A stretch of DNA of 64,000 nt from Bacillota bacterium (lineage in GTDB: Bacteria > Bacillota > Clostridia > Oscillospirales > Ruminococcaceae): NCBI GenBank assembly GCA_023415575.1, contig JAEZKF010000007.1, positions 1-64,000 of the forward strand, given 5' to 3'. The notes under the pieces are model-generated. The model saw only the letters and a program-made list of their open reading frames with translations, was not told the DNA's origin and ran no database searches. Every line of letters begins with the position of its first letter. The stretch's first letter is position 1. Positions 43,147 through 52,901 of the stretch are shown here, in pieces. Both the position numbers and the translations under genes were made by a program.

Positions 43147-44424
43147 ATGACCTACGATGAAGCGCTTTCCTATATCCATTCCTTCCGCCGCTTTGGCAAG
43201 AAAGCGGGGCTTTCAAAGATTACGCGCCTGCTCTCGCTGCTGGGAGACCCGCAAAAGGGACTTCAATTCGTGCACGTTGCGGGCACCAACGGCAAGGGCT
43301 CGATTGTGTCGATGACTGCATCCGTCCTGCGGCAGGCAGGCTATAAAACGGGGATGTTTATCTCGCCGTTTGTGGTTGATTTTACTGAGCGCATGCAGAT
43401 AAACGGGGCCTACATCCCGCCCGAGGAGCTTGCACGGATTACTGCAATCGTGAAGGAACAGGTAGACACCGTGACAAGCGAGCTGGATGCCCCCAGCGAG
43501 TTTGAGGTGGTAACCGCCATCGCCCTGTACTGGTTTTGGGAACAGGCCTGCGACATCGTGTGTCTGGAGGTCGGCATCGGCGGGCGGTTTGACCCCACGA
43601 ATGTTATCGATACCCCAGCTGTTGCGGTGATTGCGAACATCGGTCTTGACCACACCGCCATCCTCGGCGATACGCTTGAAAAGATTGCTTTTGAAAAGGC
43701 CGGCATCATCAAGCCAGGCGGCACGGTGGTATGCTACCCTTCCCTCCCACACGAGGTGATGGGTGTAATCTTTGAGCGCGCGGCAGAGCAAAACGCCCGC
43801 GTGGTTCAGGGCAATCGCAACGCCGCCCGTCTGCTGCGCGACGAGGTGTTTTCCACCACCGTCGAGTATGCGGGGCTTACGTTTACCCTGCCGCTTGCGG
43901 GTGCTCATCAGATTAATAACCTCATCTGCGCGGTGGAGGCTGTAGGTGTCCTGCAGCAAAAGGGCTTTGCGGTAACGGACGATGCCCTCATCAACGGCAT
44001 TGCTGCTACCCGCATCCCCGCCCGTTTAGAGGTGTTTCGGGGCTTGCCTACCGTTGTGCTGGACGGGGCCCACAATCCGCAGGGGGCCGAAACGGCGGCT
44101 GCGGTTGCATCAAGGGTGAGCGGCAGGCGGGTGCTTTTGTACAGCTCCCTTGCCGATAAGGATTATTCCGGTGCTCTTGCCCGCCTTGCTCCGGTGTTTG
44201 ACGAGGTTATCGTGACCAAAACCGAGGCGCAAAACGCCGAGGATGCGGAGGTCTTGTGTAAAACAGCGCAGCGATTTACCTCCCGATGCACCGCCTGCAA
44301 GGACCTAGCCCAAGCGCTCGCCCTTGCTAAGGAGCGCGCGGGTTCGGACGGTACCGTGTTTATCTGCGGGTCGCTGTATCTTGCCAGCGAGGTTCGACCG
44401 CTTTTGCTAAAAGATATGGACTAG
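43147..44424 (+). CDS. folC: Folylpolyglutamate synthase / dihydrofolate synthase
   Basis: A 425-residue Mur ligase-family enzyme that adds glutamate to folates and may also make dihydrofolate from dihydropteroate. The ATP-binding loop is FVHVAGTNGKGSIVSMTASVL at ~37-57, SPFVVDFTERMQING is the folate loop, and VCLEVGIGGRFDPTNVIDTPAVAVIANIGLDHTAILG contains the metal-site Glu and His. The C-terminal domain has VLDGAHNPQGAE. It follows valS, as is common in Bacillota. Confidence 0.93.
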   Translation: MTYDEALSYIHSFRRFGKKAGLSKITRLLSLLGDPQKGLQFVHVAGTNGKGSIVSMTASVLRQAGYKTGMFISPFVVDFTERMQINGAYIPPEELARITAIVKEQVDTVTSELDAPSEFEVVTAIALYWFWEQACDIVCLEVGIGGRFDPTNVIDTPAVAVIANIGLDHTAILGDTLEKIAFEKAGIIKPGGTVVCYPSLPHEVMGVIFERAAEQNARVVQGNRNAARLLRDEVFSTTVEYAGLTFTLPLAGAHQINNLICAVEAVGVLQQKGFAVTDDALINGIAATRIPARLEVFRGLPTVVLDGAHNPQGAETAAAVASRVSGRRVLLYSSLADKDYSGALARLAPVFDEVIVTKTEAQNAEDAEVLCKTAQRFTSRCTACKDLAQALALAKERAGSDGTVFICGSLYLASEVRPLLLKDMD

Positions 44425-44474
44425 GATACCGTTTCGCCCTAATACGCCGCGCTACTTCGCGCTTTATTTTGATG

Positions 44475-44507
44475 ATAATCCCTTATCCTTATTGGGTAAG
44501 GGATTAT
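44475..44507 (+). terminator. Terminator of folC
   Basis: ATAATCCCTTA/TAAGGGATTAT forms an 11-bp stem followed by TTTTTTAT, 50 bases after the folC stop. Confidence 0.85.
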
Positions 44508-44599
44508 TTTTTATGCGGTTTTGTAAACATCTATATCTATCCAAGTGTTCGATATGACTCAAAAGTTAGACTTTTTAAATGAAAGGAAGTCGGGTTTGC

Positions 44600-44929
44600 A
44601 TGCCGGTATACATCACGTTTGAAGGAGAGACCATGACGGCCAAGATCGTGGGCGACATCGACCACCACTCCGCCAAGGAGATCCGCGAGGACATCGACAC
44701 CGCCCTGTTCGACCACAAGCCGAAGGTCCTGTACTTAGACTATCGCGAGGTTACGTTCATGGACAGCTCCGGCATCGGGCTGATTATGGGCAGGTATAAG
44801 CAGATGCAGCTGCTCGACGGCGAGCTGCGCGTGGTCAATGTGTCGACACAGCTTAAAAAGGTGATGCGGGTTGCAGGATTAGACCGCCTTGCCGTCATCG
44901 AAAACGGCACAAAGAAGAGCAATAGCTAA
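44600..44929 (+). CDS. spoIIAA: Anti-anti-sigma factor SpoIIAA
   Basis: A 109-residue STAS-domain protein. When unphosphorylated it displaces sigma-F from SpoIIAB in the forespore. The phosphorylated serine lies in the conserved VTFMDSSGIGLIMGRY segment (residues ~50-65). The ATG at 44600 has AAAGGAAG at good spacing, and an in-frame ATG at 44579 overlaps that ribosome binding site. A TTCGATA sequence near 44549, one base from a reversed Spo0A box core, is a weak hint of Spo0A control. Confidence 0.92.
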   Translation: MPVYITFEGETMTAKIVGDIDHHSAKEIREDIDTALFDHKPKVLYLDYREVTFMDSSGIGLIMGRYKQMQLLDGELRVVNVSTQLKKVMRVAGLDRLAVIENGTKKSNS

Positions 44930-45071
44930 GGCCAGAATAAAAATAAAGGGATGGATACCGAGGCCTCTATGGAGTCGAATGGGTAAAGGCCGCATGAGCA
45001 CAGCATCTTTGCCCGATGGACAAGACTACATAAAGCACTTCGGTACAACAAACGGAAGGGACAGAAGAACA

Positions 45072-45518
45072 ATGAAATGCATCAATGAGATGAACTTGGC
45101 TTTTCCGAGCAAGAGCTCCAACGAGTCGTTTGCCCGCGTGACAGTGGCGGCCTTCTTCGCACAGCTTGACCCCACGGTGGAGGAGCTGACCGATGTAAAG
45201 ACCGCCGTATCCGAGGCGGTTACCAACTGCATCATCCACGCCTACCGCGACCAAATCGGTCTTGTGTACATAAACGCAAAGATTTTCCCCGACGGCAGAA
45301 TCCGCATCCGCATTCGCGACAAGGGCTGCGGCATACCGGATATCAAAAAGGCCATGGAGCCCATGTATACCACCTGCCCCGCCAGCGAGCGGGCGGGGCT
45401 GGGTTTTGCCGTTATGCAGTCGTTTATGGACAAGGTGTCGGTAGTGTCCACCGTAGGCAAGGGCACGACCGTGACACTCACAAAGACTATTAAAACCAGA
45501 GGCTTGATGGATGACTGA
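45072..45518 (+). CDS. spoIIAB: Anti-sigma F factor SpoIIAB
   Basis: A 148-residue GHKL-type serine kinase and anti-sigma factor. It holds sigma-F inactive with ATP and phosphorylates SpoIIAA. The N box (VSEAVTNCIIHAY), G1 box (RDKGCGIPDIKKA) and G2 box (AGLGFAVM) are all visible. The frame is open upstream to 44889, but family members start at the MKCINEMNLAFPSKSSNESFAR segment. It overlaps sigF by eight bases. The 142-base gap from spoIIAA is unusually long. Confidence 0.94.
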   Translation: MKCINEMNLAFPSKSSNESFARVTVAAFFAQLDPTVEELTDVKTAVSEAVTNCIIHAYRDQIGLVYINAKIFPDGRIRIRIRDKGCGIPDIKKAMEPMYTTCPASERAGLGFAVMQSFMDKVSVVSTVGKGTTVTLTKTIKTRGLMDD

Positions 45519-46182
45519 AGCTAAGCTACAAAGCAGAGATGAGGTTGTGGAGAACAATCTTGGGCTTGTGCACTCCTGCGCGCACCGGTTTAAGGGGCGC
45601 GGCATCGAGTACGACGACCTGTTTCAGGCGGGCTGCATGGGTCTTATCAAGGCGGCGGACGCGTTCGATTATTCGCGCGGCGTACGCTTTTCTACCTATG
45701 CCGTGCCGGTGATACTCGGCGAGATGCGCAGACTCTTCCGCGACGGCGGCACCGTGAAGGTCAGCCGCACGCTTAAGGAGCTATCTCTGCGAGTCGGGCG
45801 CGAGCGCGAGCGCATTGCCCAGATTACCGGCCGCGAGCCCACCGTCAGCGAGCTTGCCGAGGTGCTGGACATGGACCCCGCGGAGATCAGCGAGGCGCTC
45901 GGGGCTGCCCTGCCTCCCGTTTCCCTCACCGAGGCGGATGAGGACGGCGGCGGGCAGTATGATATCCCTGTAGTCTCGCACGAGGAGGAGCTTGCGGATA
46001 TCCTTTCCCTAAAGGCGGTCGTATCCAACCTCGAACCAAAAGACCGCAGGTTAATTGTAATGCGCTACTTCTTAAACAAGACGCAGACCGAAACGGCAGA
46101 GGCCTTGGGTATGACTCAGGTGCAGGTCTCACGACGAGAAAAGAAAATCCTCTCCTCCCTGCGCAGGGAGCTGCTCGAATGA
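45511..46182 (+). CDS. sigF: RNA polymerase sporulation sigma factor SigF
   Basis: A 223-residue sigma-70 family factor for forespore-specific transcription. Region 2 is visible as GLVHSCAHRFKGRGIEYDDLFQAGCMGLIKAADAFDYSRGVRFSTYAVPVILGEMRR, region 3 as SELAEVLDMDPAEISEAL, and region 4 with the helix-turn-helix KTQTETAEALGMTQVQVSRREKKILSSLR. It is the third gene of the spoIIA operon and its start overlaps spoIIAB, so synthesis of regulator and target is coupled. Confidence 0.96.
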   Translation: MTEAKLQSRDEVVENNLGLVHSCAHRFKGRGIEYDDLFQAGCMGLIKAADAFDYSRGVRFSTYAVPVILGEMRRLFRDGGTVKVSRTLKELSLRVGRERERIAQITGREPTVSELAEVLDMDPAEISEALGAALPPVSLTEADEDGGGQYDIPVVSHEEELADILSLKAVVSNLEPKDRRLIVMRYFLNKTQTETAEALGMTQVQVSRREKKILSSLRRELLE

Positions 46183-46202
46183 CATATTGGGCTGGATTTG
46201 AA

Positions 46203-46275
46203 GGTTTAAAATAAACAGGGTCTTGGCATTGCCGCTAAATGGCGGCATACCAAGACCCTGTGCTGCATTTAAACC
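46203..46275. terminator. Long inverted repeat between sigF and tmk
   Basis: Core arms CAGGGTCTTGG/CCAAGACCCTG extend inwards to GCCGC/GCGGC and outwards to GGTTTAAA/TTTAAACC, 73 bases in total. It sits between converging genes. On the minus strand the core is followed by TTTATTTTAAA, on the plus strand by a weaker tail, so it most likely works as a bidirectional terminator. Confidence 0.7.
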
Positions 46276-46279
46276 AAGT

Positions 46280-46918
46280 TTACAATATACTAAGCACAAT
46301 CTCCTTAATGTCGGCTGCAACCTCCTCGGGGGAGCGCAGCGCATCAACAAATTGGATGTTCTCCTCTTTCGAGAGCAGAGCAAACACCTCGATAAAGTTC
46401 TTGCGGATGCTTGCAAGCTGCTGGGCGGACTGCTCGTAAATCTCCAGATACGCCCTGTTTGCATCCACGCGCTGCTTGCACTTTTCGGCATCCATATCTA
46501 AAAAGAGGCACAAATCAGGGCGCAGGATTTCGGGGCAATGGCAGTTGCAGGCTATCAGCCAGTCGATGTCGGTGTCAAGCCCCTGATAGGCAAGTGTGGA
46601 GTAGTAGTAGCGGTCACACAAAACGTCCACGCCGTTGTTGATGTAGTTCTGTATGCCGTTAACGGGGTTTGTGTTATGGCGGATGCGGTCTGCCAAAAAC
46701 AAGGCGGCAAGCTCTGCGCTCGACCGCTTCATCTGCCCGCTCAGGGTTTCGCGAATGAGTCCCCCGGCTGCGCCGTCGGTGGGCTCGCGGGTGACGTACA
46801 CCTTGCGTCCAAGCCGTGCAAGCTCCTTTTCTAGCAGGGTTATCTGGGTGCTTTTGCCCGAGCCGTCCAGCCCTTCAAACACAATAAATCTGCCCTTTTG
46901 TGTGCCGTCCTGCCGCAT
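46280..46918 (-). CDS. tmk: Thymidylate kinase
   Basis: A 212-residue P-loop kinase that makes dTDP from dTMP. The P-loop is FEGLDGSGKST at ~11-21, VTREPTDGAAGGLIR follows with the DR-type substrate motif region, and DVLCDRYYYSTLAYQG holds the catalytic/base-binding segment. The ATG at 46918 has GGAGGG eight bases upstream, better than an upstream in-frame start at 46957. Confidence 0.93.
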   Translation of the reverse strand: MRQDGTQKGRFIVFEGLDGSGKSTQITLLEKELARLGRKVYVTREPTDGAAGGLIRETLSGQMKRSSAELAALFLADRIRHNTNPVNGIQNYINNGVDVLCDRYYYSTLAYQGLDTDIDWLIACNCHCPEILRPDLCLFLDMDAEKCKQRVDANRAYLEIYEQSAQQLASIRKNFIEVFALLSKEENIQFVDALRSPEEVAADIKEIVLSIL

Positions 46919-47027
46919 GTTACATGCCCTCCTGTTTGTTTGAAGCCATCTTACCACATTTTGCGCTTGATTTTCAACACCCGTCAGACGAGATGGGCCT
47001 ATACTCTATAATATTTTGCCAAATATA

Positions 47028-47057
47028 TTGAAAAATCTTAGTAATTAGTTGTATAAT
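47028..47057 (+). promoter_or_regulatory. Promoter of the c-di-GMP gene pair
   Basis: TTGAAA at 47028-47033 and TATAAT at 47052-47057, 18 bases apart. The ~180-base leader before 47243 includes a GGGAC/GTCCC hairpin followed by a T-rich stretch near 47115-47145 that could attenuate transcription. Nothing else is recognised between tmk and this gene. Confidence 0.6.
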
Positions 47058-47242
47058 AGGTGATAATAGTATCTTCTGTTTAGATGCAGGTATACGGTAT
47101 ATATAATCGACATTTAGGGACGTACCTATGTCCCCTTCTTTTTCTATATTTTCATCACCTTTCTCTGTATGAATGCGCCTTAAACCTTCAACTCATCTTG
47201 CAGGTTTCACGACACAGATTATTGTATTGGAGGCTAGTCGAT

Positions 47243-49975
47243 ATGTCTCTTTTTCAAAAGAAAAAGGCCCGAATTCCGGCGGCCCCCTATACGATTGACC
47301 AGCCCGCTGCCTTGCCTAGCGGGTTGAGCGCAAGCCTGCTTGGTGATTTGATTGCGTTTATTGAGAGCAACCTGCAGGTAAACTGTGCACTCCTTGACGC
47401 GCAGGGCAAGCTGCTTCTCGGCAAGACCCCAATCTGCCAAAAGCTCAGCGTCAAGGATACTGAGTTATGCGCGCAAACCAAGGAAAAGGCCATTGCCCTT
47501 GTTCATGAGACCGGCAAGTATCACAGTGGCAGCTGCTATGCCGGGGTAAGGTTTTGCTACATACCTGTTACAAACGGCGACCATATCTCTCTGATATGGC
47601 AGTTAAGCGAAGAGCAGCGCAAATATAACATCAACCCCGAGCGCTTCCGGTTAGCGCAGCGGGTTGTTACCATGCTGTGCGGCGTTCTCGAGCAGATGCT
47701 CAGCGATGCCGCGCAAAACCGCGCCCAGCTCGCAAAGCTCGGTGCCCATATCAATGAACTCAAGGACGCCTTGTCCTGCACCGTGTTTGAAAACGAGGTC
47801 ATTAGCACCATCTACAGTGCTTCTACTCTTGATAAAGCAATTGAAGATGCGCTTAAGCAGGTGGGTGAGTACTATTCGCTTGCCCGCATTAATGTCCTGC
47901 GCCTTGCGTGCGAGTTCGGTGAGCGCAAGCTGCTTGCCCAGTGGCATGCGCCGGGTGTCTCGACGTTTGATGCGCGCTTTGGCACAACCGAAGGCCAGAC
48001 GCTATTGCAGACGCTGACCACCTCCGTCGATTGGGACTTTGACAAGGACGGCTTTCTTTATATCGATGACCCCGCCGCTGTTTCCGCTCAGCTGGATTCC
48101 GTACTTACGGCGGACAACATCGGGGGCTGTCTGTGCAATTTGATTCACAATGAGCTCAGTCCGGTTGCGGTTATTATCCTTGAACATGATAACGCCCAGC
48201 CTGCATGGGATGCAACCCGCCTGACAGGACTAAAGGCGGCATCCTCCGTGCTGTGCGGTGTAGTGCTGCAAAAGCTTGCGATGGATTACGCCCAGCACGC
48301 AAAGGAGCTCATGTACACCATTGCGGACGGCAACGGCTCGGCAACCTATGCCGTAGACGCAAAAACCCGTGAAATCCTGTTCATGAACCGAACGATGCAG
48401 CTGGAACACCCGAACGTAAAACCGGGTGACCTGTGCACGGCTCTGGAAAACCTCGACGAAGGGCAGATTTGCGCCTTTTGTCCTCTTGAGCGCTTTGACC
48501 AGAGCGGTGATTGTGCGGACAAGCAGTCCAATCCGTCAAACGATCAGCTGCGCATGGAGATATATAAAAGCAATGTAGACACCTGGTATGAGCTTGTAGC
48601 CTCCCGTTTTACCTGGTTTGACGGCCGCGCCGCTTGTCTTATCAGCCAGACCGACATCAACACCCGCAAGGTGTTTGAACTTGAGGTTGAAAAGCTCGCG
48701 TACTACGACGCCATGCTCGATATCCCCAACCGCGCGTGTCTGACGAAGGTGCTCAATAAGGTATTTGAGTCCCCGTCGGCGATGGGCTCGGTTATTATAT
48801 TGGATTTGGACGACTTTAAGTTTGTCAACGATACGCTCGGCTCCCACTACGGCGACGAGCTCTTGCGGTGTATCGTGCAGTACTTTAACGAGAGTGATGA
48901 ACTGGTCGGCAAGGTATTCCGCTTTGGCGGCGACGAGTTCTTTATTCTATTGCAGGACTATACCCTTGACAAGGCCCAAGACCTTGCAAGCCGATTACTG
49001 GCTCGGTTTTCCCGCCAGTGGAAGGTGTTTGACGTCGACTGCACCTGCACGGTAAGCCTCGGTATTGCGGGCTTCCCCAAAAGCGGAAAGGACCCCAAGG
49101 AGATTATTGCAAGCGGCGAGTTTGCCATCTACGACGCAAAGACCACAGGCAAGAACCGCTACGTTTTGTATGATGAGGTGCTGAGCAAAAAGCTTGCCCG
49201 CCGCCACAAGATACAGGAGATTATGCGCCGCGCCTTAAGAGAAGGCGGCTTTGACGTTTACTATCAGCCGATATATAACATCGAAAAGCGGCGGTTTACT
49301 AAGGCCGAGGCGCTTTTGCGCCTGCGGGATGATGAGCTCGGTTTTATCCCGCCTGATGAGTTTATCGGCATTGCCGAAGAGATTGGCCTTATCAACGACA
49401 TCGGGCTGATGGTGGTTGACAGGGTATGCAGGACCCTCTGTGAGCTTGCCGAGCAGGGGATTGTGCTTGAATCGATGGCAATCAACATCTCCCCCATCCA
49501 GCTTGTGCAGGAAAACTTTGTGGACAGTATGTGGGGCGTCATCTCGCGCTATGACCTTCCCCCTACCATCCTTGAGTTTGAGATTACGGAAAATGTCGTT
49601 ATCCGTTCCTTTGAATCAGTAAAGAGAACCATGAGCGAGCTGCAGCGCTACGGCATTCGGTTTGCGCTGGATGATTTCGGCTCCGGCTATTCGGGTCTGA
49701 ATTACCTGCTCATGCTGCCTATCAGCAGCCTTAAGATTGATAAGTCCTATATCAATCAGCTTGAGGCCAGCACAAAGAGCAGAAAGATGCTTGCAAAGAT
49801 TATTGAGCTTGTTCAAGACTTTAACATGCAGGTGGTTGCCGAGGGCGTTGAGACCACCATGCAGGACAACATCCTGCGGCAATTAAACTGCGACTTTATA
49901 CAGGGCTACCTGTACAGCCGCCCCCTGCCCCGCACCGAGTTTGAAAAGATGGTTGCGCGCAGCCAAAACAATTAA
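47243..49975 (+). CDS. Sensor with GGDEF and EAL domains (c-di-GMP turnover)
   Basis: A 910-residue cytoplasmic protein. The N-terminal ~170 residues resemble a PocR-like ligand-binding domain (CAQTKEKAIALVHETGKYHSGSCYAG). A GAF-like domain (~185-350) and a PAS-like segment with several cysteines (ICAFCPLERF) follow. A GGDEF domain with an intact signature (FRFGGDEFFILL, ~559-570) should make c-di-GMP, and an EAL domain (AEALLRL ~687, DDFGSGYSGLNYL, VVAEGVET) should hydrolyse it. Both active sites look complete, so net output would depend on the sensory part. The ATG at 47243 follows GGAGG, and an upstream frame extension is not used. The next c-di-GMP gene starts 45 bases later. Confidence 0.88.
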   Translation: MSLFQKKKARIPAAPYTIDQPAALPSGLSASLLGDLIAFIESNLQVNCALLDAQGKLLLGKTPICQKLSVKDTELCAQTKEKAIALVHETGKYHSGSCYAGVRFCYIPVTNGDHISLIWQLSEEQRKYNINPERFRLAQRVVTMLCGVLEQMLSDAAQNRAQLAKLGAHINELKDALSCTVFENEVISTIYSASTLDKAIEDALKQVGEYYSLARINVLRLACEFGERKLLAQWHAPGVSTFDARFGTTEGQTLLQTLTTSVDWDFDKDGFLYIDDPAAVSAQLDSVLTADNIGGCLCNLIHNELSPVAVIILEHDNAQPAWDATRLTGLKAASSVLCGVVLQKLAMDYAQHAKELMYTIADGNGSATYAVDAKTREILFMNRTMQLEHPNVKPGDLCTALENLDEGQICAFCPLERFDQSGDCADKQSNPSNDQLRMEIYKSNVDTWYELVASRFTWFDGRAACLISQTDINTRKVFELEVEKLAYYDAMLDIPNRACLTKVLNKVFESPSAMGSVIILDLDDFKFVNDTLGSHYGDELLRCIVQYFNESDELVGKVFRFGGDEFFILLQDYTLDKAQDLASRLLARFSRQWKVFDVDCTCTVSLGIAGFPKSGKDPKEIIASGEFAIYDAKTTGKNRYVLYDEVLSKKLARRHKIQEIMRRALREGGFDVYYQPIYNIEKRRFTKAEALLRLRDDELGFIPPDEFIGIAEEIGLINDIGLMVVDRVCRTLCELAEQGIVLESMAINISPIQLVQENFVDSMWGVISRYDLPPTILEFEITENVVIRSFESVKRTMSELQRYGIRFALDDFGSGYSGLNYLLMLPISSLKIDKSYINQLEASTKSRKMLAKIIELVQDFNMQVVAEGVETTMQDNILRQLNCDFIQGYLYSRPLPRTEFEKMVARSQNN

Positions 49976-50020
49976 GGGCAGCAAAGTCATACGATACTAA
50001 GACGAAAGAGAGGGATGCAT

Positions 50021-52849
50021 ATGAGACTATCTACTAAAATCACAGCAATAATCCTACTGCTTATCTTGCTACCCATGCTCATTTTCGGCATCCTGCTCAA
50101 CGTCAACATGACGCAGTATGCAATGCAGGAAAACTACACCGTGCTTGAAAGCTATGCAAACCGAGTGGGCAGCGACGTTGAGGAATATCTTTCGCTCATA
50201 AGCCGCACCGTCGGCCTGATTGCCAAGGAAGAGATCTATGCGCAGTCACTTACCGCTGAAGATAATGCGCAATCCGACCTTTTCGAACACGCCATACAGT
50301 CCCTTGATGTGCAGACTGATATACTGACTCAATGCAGAGGGGCATACCTGCTTGATAAATCGGGAACCGTAGTTGCCTCCCTATCCGGAACCCGCATCGG
50401 AGAGGCCTATACGGACAAAGAAACCCTGCTCAGTCTTGAGAAGAACGATGCCTATTTCTCCGGCATCCTACATACGGAGGAAGTAAAGTCCTACTTCTTC
50501 CAAAGCAGCACTATCTATTCCAACGACACGGTCGTCGGCTATCTGGTCGTTGAGTTTGACGTTTCCTATTTTTCTTCGTTAACCCACAACAGTCTCATGG
50601 GTAATGAGGGCTACCTGTTCTTTATCGATTCGCAGGATTTCGTCTTTGCCCACCGGTATCCCGAGAGGCAGCTTCCTGCAAAAACCTTCGACCGCGACAA
50701 CGGCTTTTATCCAAAACTGCTGGAGCTTCGCCAAAACAACGTTAAAAAGCCCGGCGAAATCATGTATAACTACAACAGTCAGGAAAGACTGCACGGCGTC
50801 TACCTGCCCATTCAGTCTATCGGCGGCTACTTAATAGCGGTTCGGACGATGGACGAGGTGCGCAGCATGTTTATACGCCCGCTTGCCCTTATTAACACCA
50901 TGCTCTTTGTGGTGGGCGTGATGTGTATTCTCGCTTCCGCTGTCATCATATTCGGCGTGAAGCGCCCGGCCAACCGCATTCTTCGTTCGCTTAGCAGCAT
51001 GCTCAAAGAAAACGGCTATGTCTACTGCAACTACGAGGCAGACAACGAGCTTGGCTGGATTGCAGAGACAGTTAACCAGCTGAACGTTGATATCACAAAC
51101 CTCTTAGACGAGCTCAAAGAGAGCGAAAAGCGCTACCGCACCGCACTGGAAGCGGTCAGTGATATTGTGTGGGAGTACGATGTCGCAACCGGCAAGTACA
51201 CCTTCATGGCAAAGGACAAGGGCATGCTCGGCGCAAGACGGGTGGAGAACATCAACATCGTCAACTGCCCGTGGGCCTATGCCGCCGACCCCGAGGCGGA
51301 GGAGCGCCGCGATGCCGAGTTTAAGCGCTTCGTAGCCGGCATTACCCGCACCTTCCGCACCGAGTACGAAACCCGCGATATCCGCGGTAACATCGTATGG
51401 GCGGAGAGTATTGCTACAGCACTCAAAAACAAGGACAACAAGATTGTCAAGGTAATCGGCTCCATTACGGATATCACGCAGAAGAAGCTTTATGATATGC
51501 GCGTATTACATTCGGCGGAGTACGATAAGCTGACCAGTGTCTTTAACCGTGCAACCATTGAAAAGCGCATCAAGGAGGCCCTGCCTGACTTCAGGCACAG
51601 CGCCTTGATGATGATAGACCTCGATAACTTTAAGATTATCAACGACACCTTTGGTCACCAGTTCGGCGACCAGATACTCAAGTTTGTATCCTCCAGCATC
51701 TGCAAGACCGTTTCTTCTCAGGACCTTGTGGGCCGCATCGGCGGCGACGAGTTCGTGGTGTTTATTAAGGAGTTCGGCACCGAAGAGGCACTTGAACAGA
51801 TTGCCAACAAGATTGTGGCTGCCCTGCAAAACGGCTACGAAAAGGAAGGCACCACCTACCGCCTATCCGGCAGCGTGGGCGTTGCCAAGGCCTTTGAGTT
51901 CGAGGCAGACAACTATAAGGCCCTGCTTGCCAACGCGGACTTTGCCATGTACTGTGCAAAGCGCAAGGGCAAGAACAAGTATAACCTCTTTACAGAGTCG
52001 CTCCACCGCGAAAAGGTTAAAAACGATGTTGTTGCAGAACAGCTGCGCGACATCGCAAATAACGATATCCTCACCGTTTCCTTTGAGCCGGTGTATTGCA
52101 GCCAAAACGACCGCATCGTGCGGTTTATCGCGGATACGGACATCACCATTCCCGAGTATGCAAGCCTTACAAAGGATGAAATCTACAAGATTGCCGCGGA
52201 GAGCAACCAGCAGTCCATCCTGCTTGAAACCATCTTCCGTCGGGTTTGTCAGGCCATTACCTCGGTGGAGGAATACAACACTTATCACACCTGTGTCACC
52301 TTCCCCATCCCCATGTTAAACCTTTCAAACGAGGCGGTTCTGTCCATCCTCACGAGGGTAGCGCAGGAGGAAGGGGTCAACCCCAAGACGCTGGGATTTG
52401 CGCTTGAGCCCCGGTCTATCAGCGCCTTTGACCATCCTGCTCAAGTCTTTGTTGCCGGTCTAAGACACATCAGCACCGATATTGAGCTGATGGGCTTTGG
52501 CGGTATGTATACGAGCTACAACATCGTCAGCGACTTTAACTTTGATTCGGTTCACTTTGCGCAGGATATGGTGGATAAGGCGATGCGCAGCCGCAAGTAT
52601 CTTTCCATTCTCGGTTCTATTATGGAAATCGCGCGCCAATCCGCTACCGCCTGCACCATGACGCTTGACCGAAAGCAGCATGAGTTCTTCCGGGCCCATC
52701 TTGACGGGTGCTACTATTACTGCTCCGGCGAAAAGATGAGCAAGGAGGCATTCATAACAGAAATTAAGGCCAAACAGCTTATCATGAACAAGTATGACTG
52801 CCCCGGCTACAAAAGCAGACTACTCGAAAACACCATCATGGGATTATAG
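50021..52849 (+). CDS. Membrane sensor diguanylate cyclase with degenerate EAL-like domain
   Basis: A 942-residue membrane protein. Transmembrane helix 1 (ITAIILLLILLPMLIFGILLN) is followed by a Cache-like extracellular sensor (~35-285), transmembrane helix 2 (~290-312), a PAS domain (~365-490) and a GGDEF domain with intact signature (GRIGGDEFVVF, ~571-581). The last ~260 residues keep the length and pattern of an EAL domain, but the EAL position reads FIADT and other metal ligands are missing, so it is probably a catalytically dead c-di-GMP-binding module. Together with the upstream gene it forms a signalling pair. Confidence 0.85.
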   Translation: MRLSTKITAIILLLILLPMLIFGILLNVNMTQYAMQENYTVLESYANRVGSDVEEYLSLISRTVGLIAKEEIYAQSLTAEDNAQSDLFEHAIQSLDVQTDILTQCRGAYLLDKSGTVVASLSGTRIGEAYTDKETLLSLEKNDAYFSGILHTEEVKSYFFQSSTIYSNDTVVGYLVVEFDVSYFSSLTHNSLMGNEGYLFFIDSQDFVFAHRYPERQLPAKTFDRDNGFYPKLLELRQNNVKKPGEIMYNYNSQERLHGVYLPIQSIGGYLIAVRTMDEVRSMFIRPLALINTMLFVVGVMCILASAVIIFGVKRPANRILRSLSSMLKENGYVYCNYEADNELGWIAETVNQLNVDITNLLDELKESEKRYRTALEAVSDIVWEYDVATGKYTFMAKDKGMLGARRVENINIVNCPWAYAADPEAEERRDAEFKRFVAGITRTFRTEYETRDIRGNIVWAESIATALKNKDNKIVKVIGSITDITQKKLYDMRVLHSAEYDKLTSVFNRATIEKRIKEALPDFRHSALMMIDLDNFKIINDTFGHQFGDQILKFVSSSICKTVSSQDLVGRIGGDEFVVFIKEFGTEEALEQIANKIVAALQNGYEKEGTTYRLSGSVGVAKAFEFEADNYKALLANADFAMYCAKRKGKNKYNLFTESLHREKVKNDVVAEQLRDIANNDILTVSFEPVYCSQNDRIVRFIADTDITIPEYASLTKDEIYKIAAESNQQSILLETIFRRVCQAITSVEEYNTYHTCVTFPIPMLNLSNEAVLSILTRVAQEEGVNPKTLGFALEPRSISAFDHPAQVFVAGLRHISTDIELMGFGGMYTSYNIVSDFNFDSVHFAQDMVDKAMRSRKYLSILGSIMEIARQSATACTMTLDRKQHEFFRAHLDGCYYYCSGEKMSKEAFITEIKAKQLIMNKYDCPGYKSRLLENTIMGL

Positions 52850-52901
52850 CTTTCGTCTTACTAATCAACTATAATACCAGAGTAAAAAGGAGTCGGACAA
52901 G

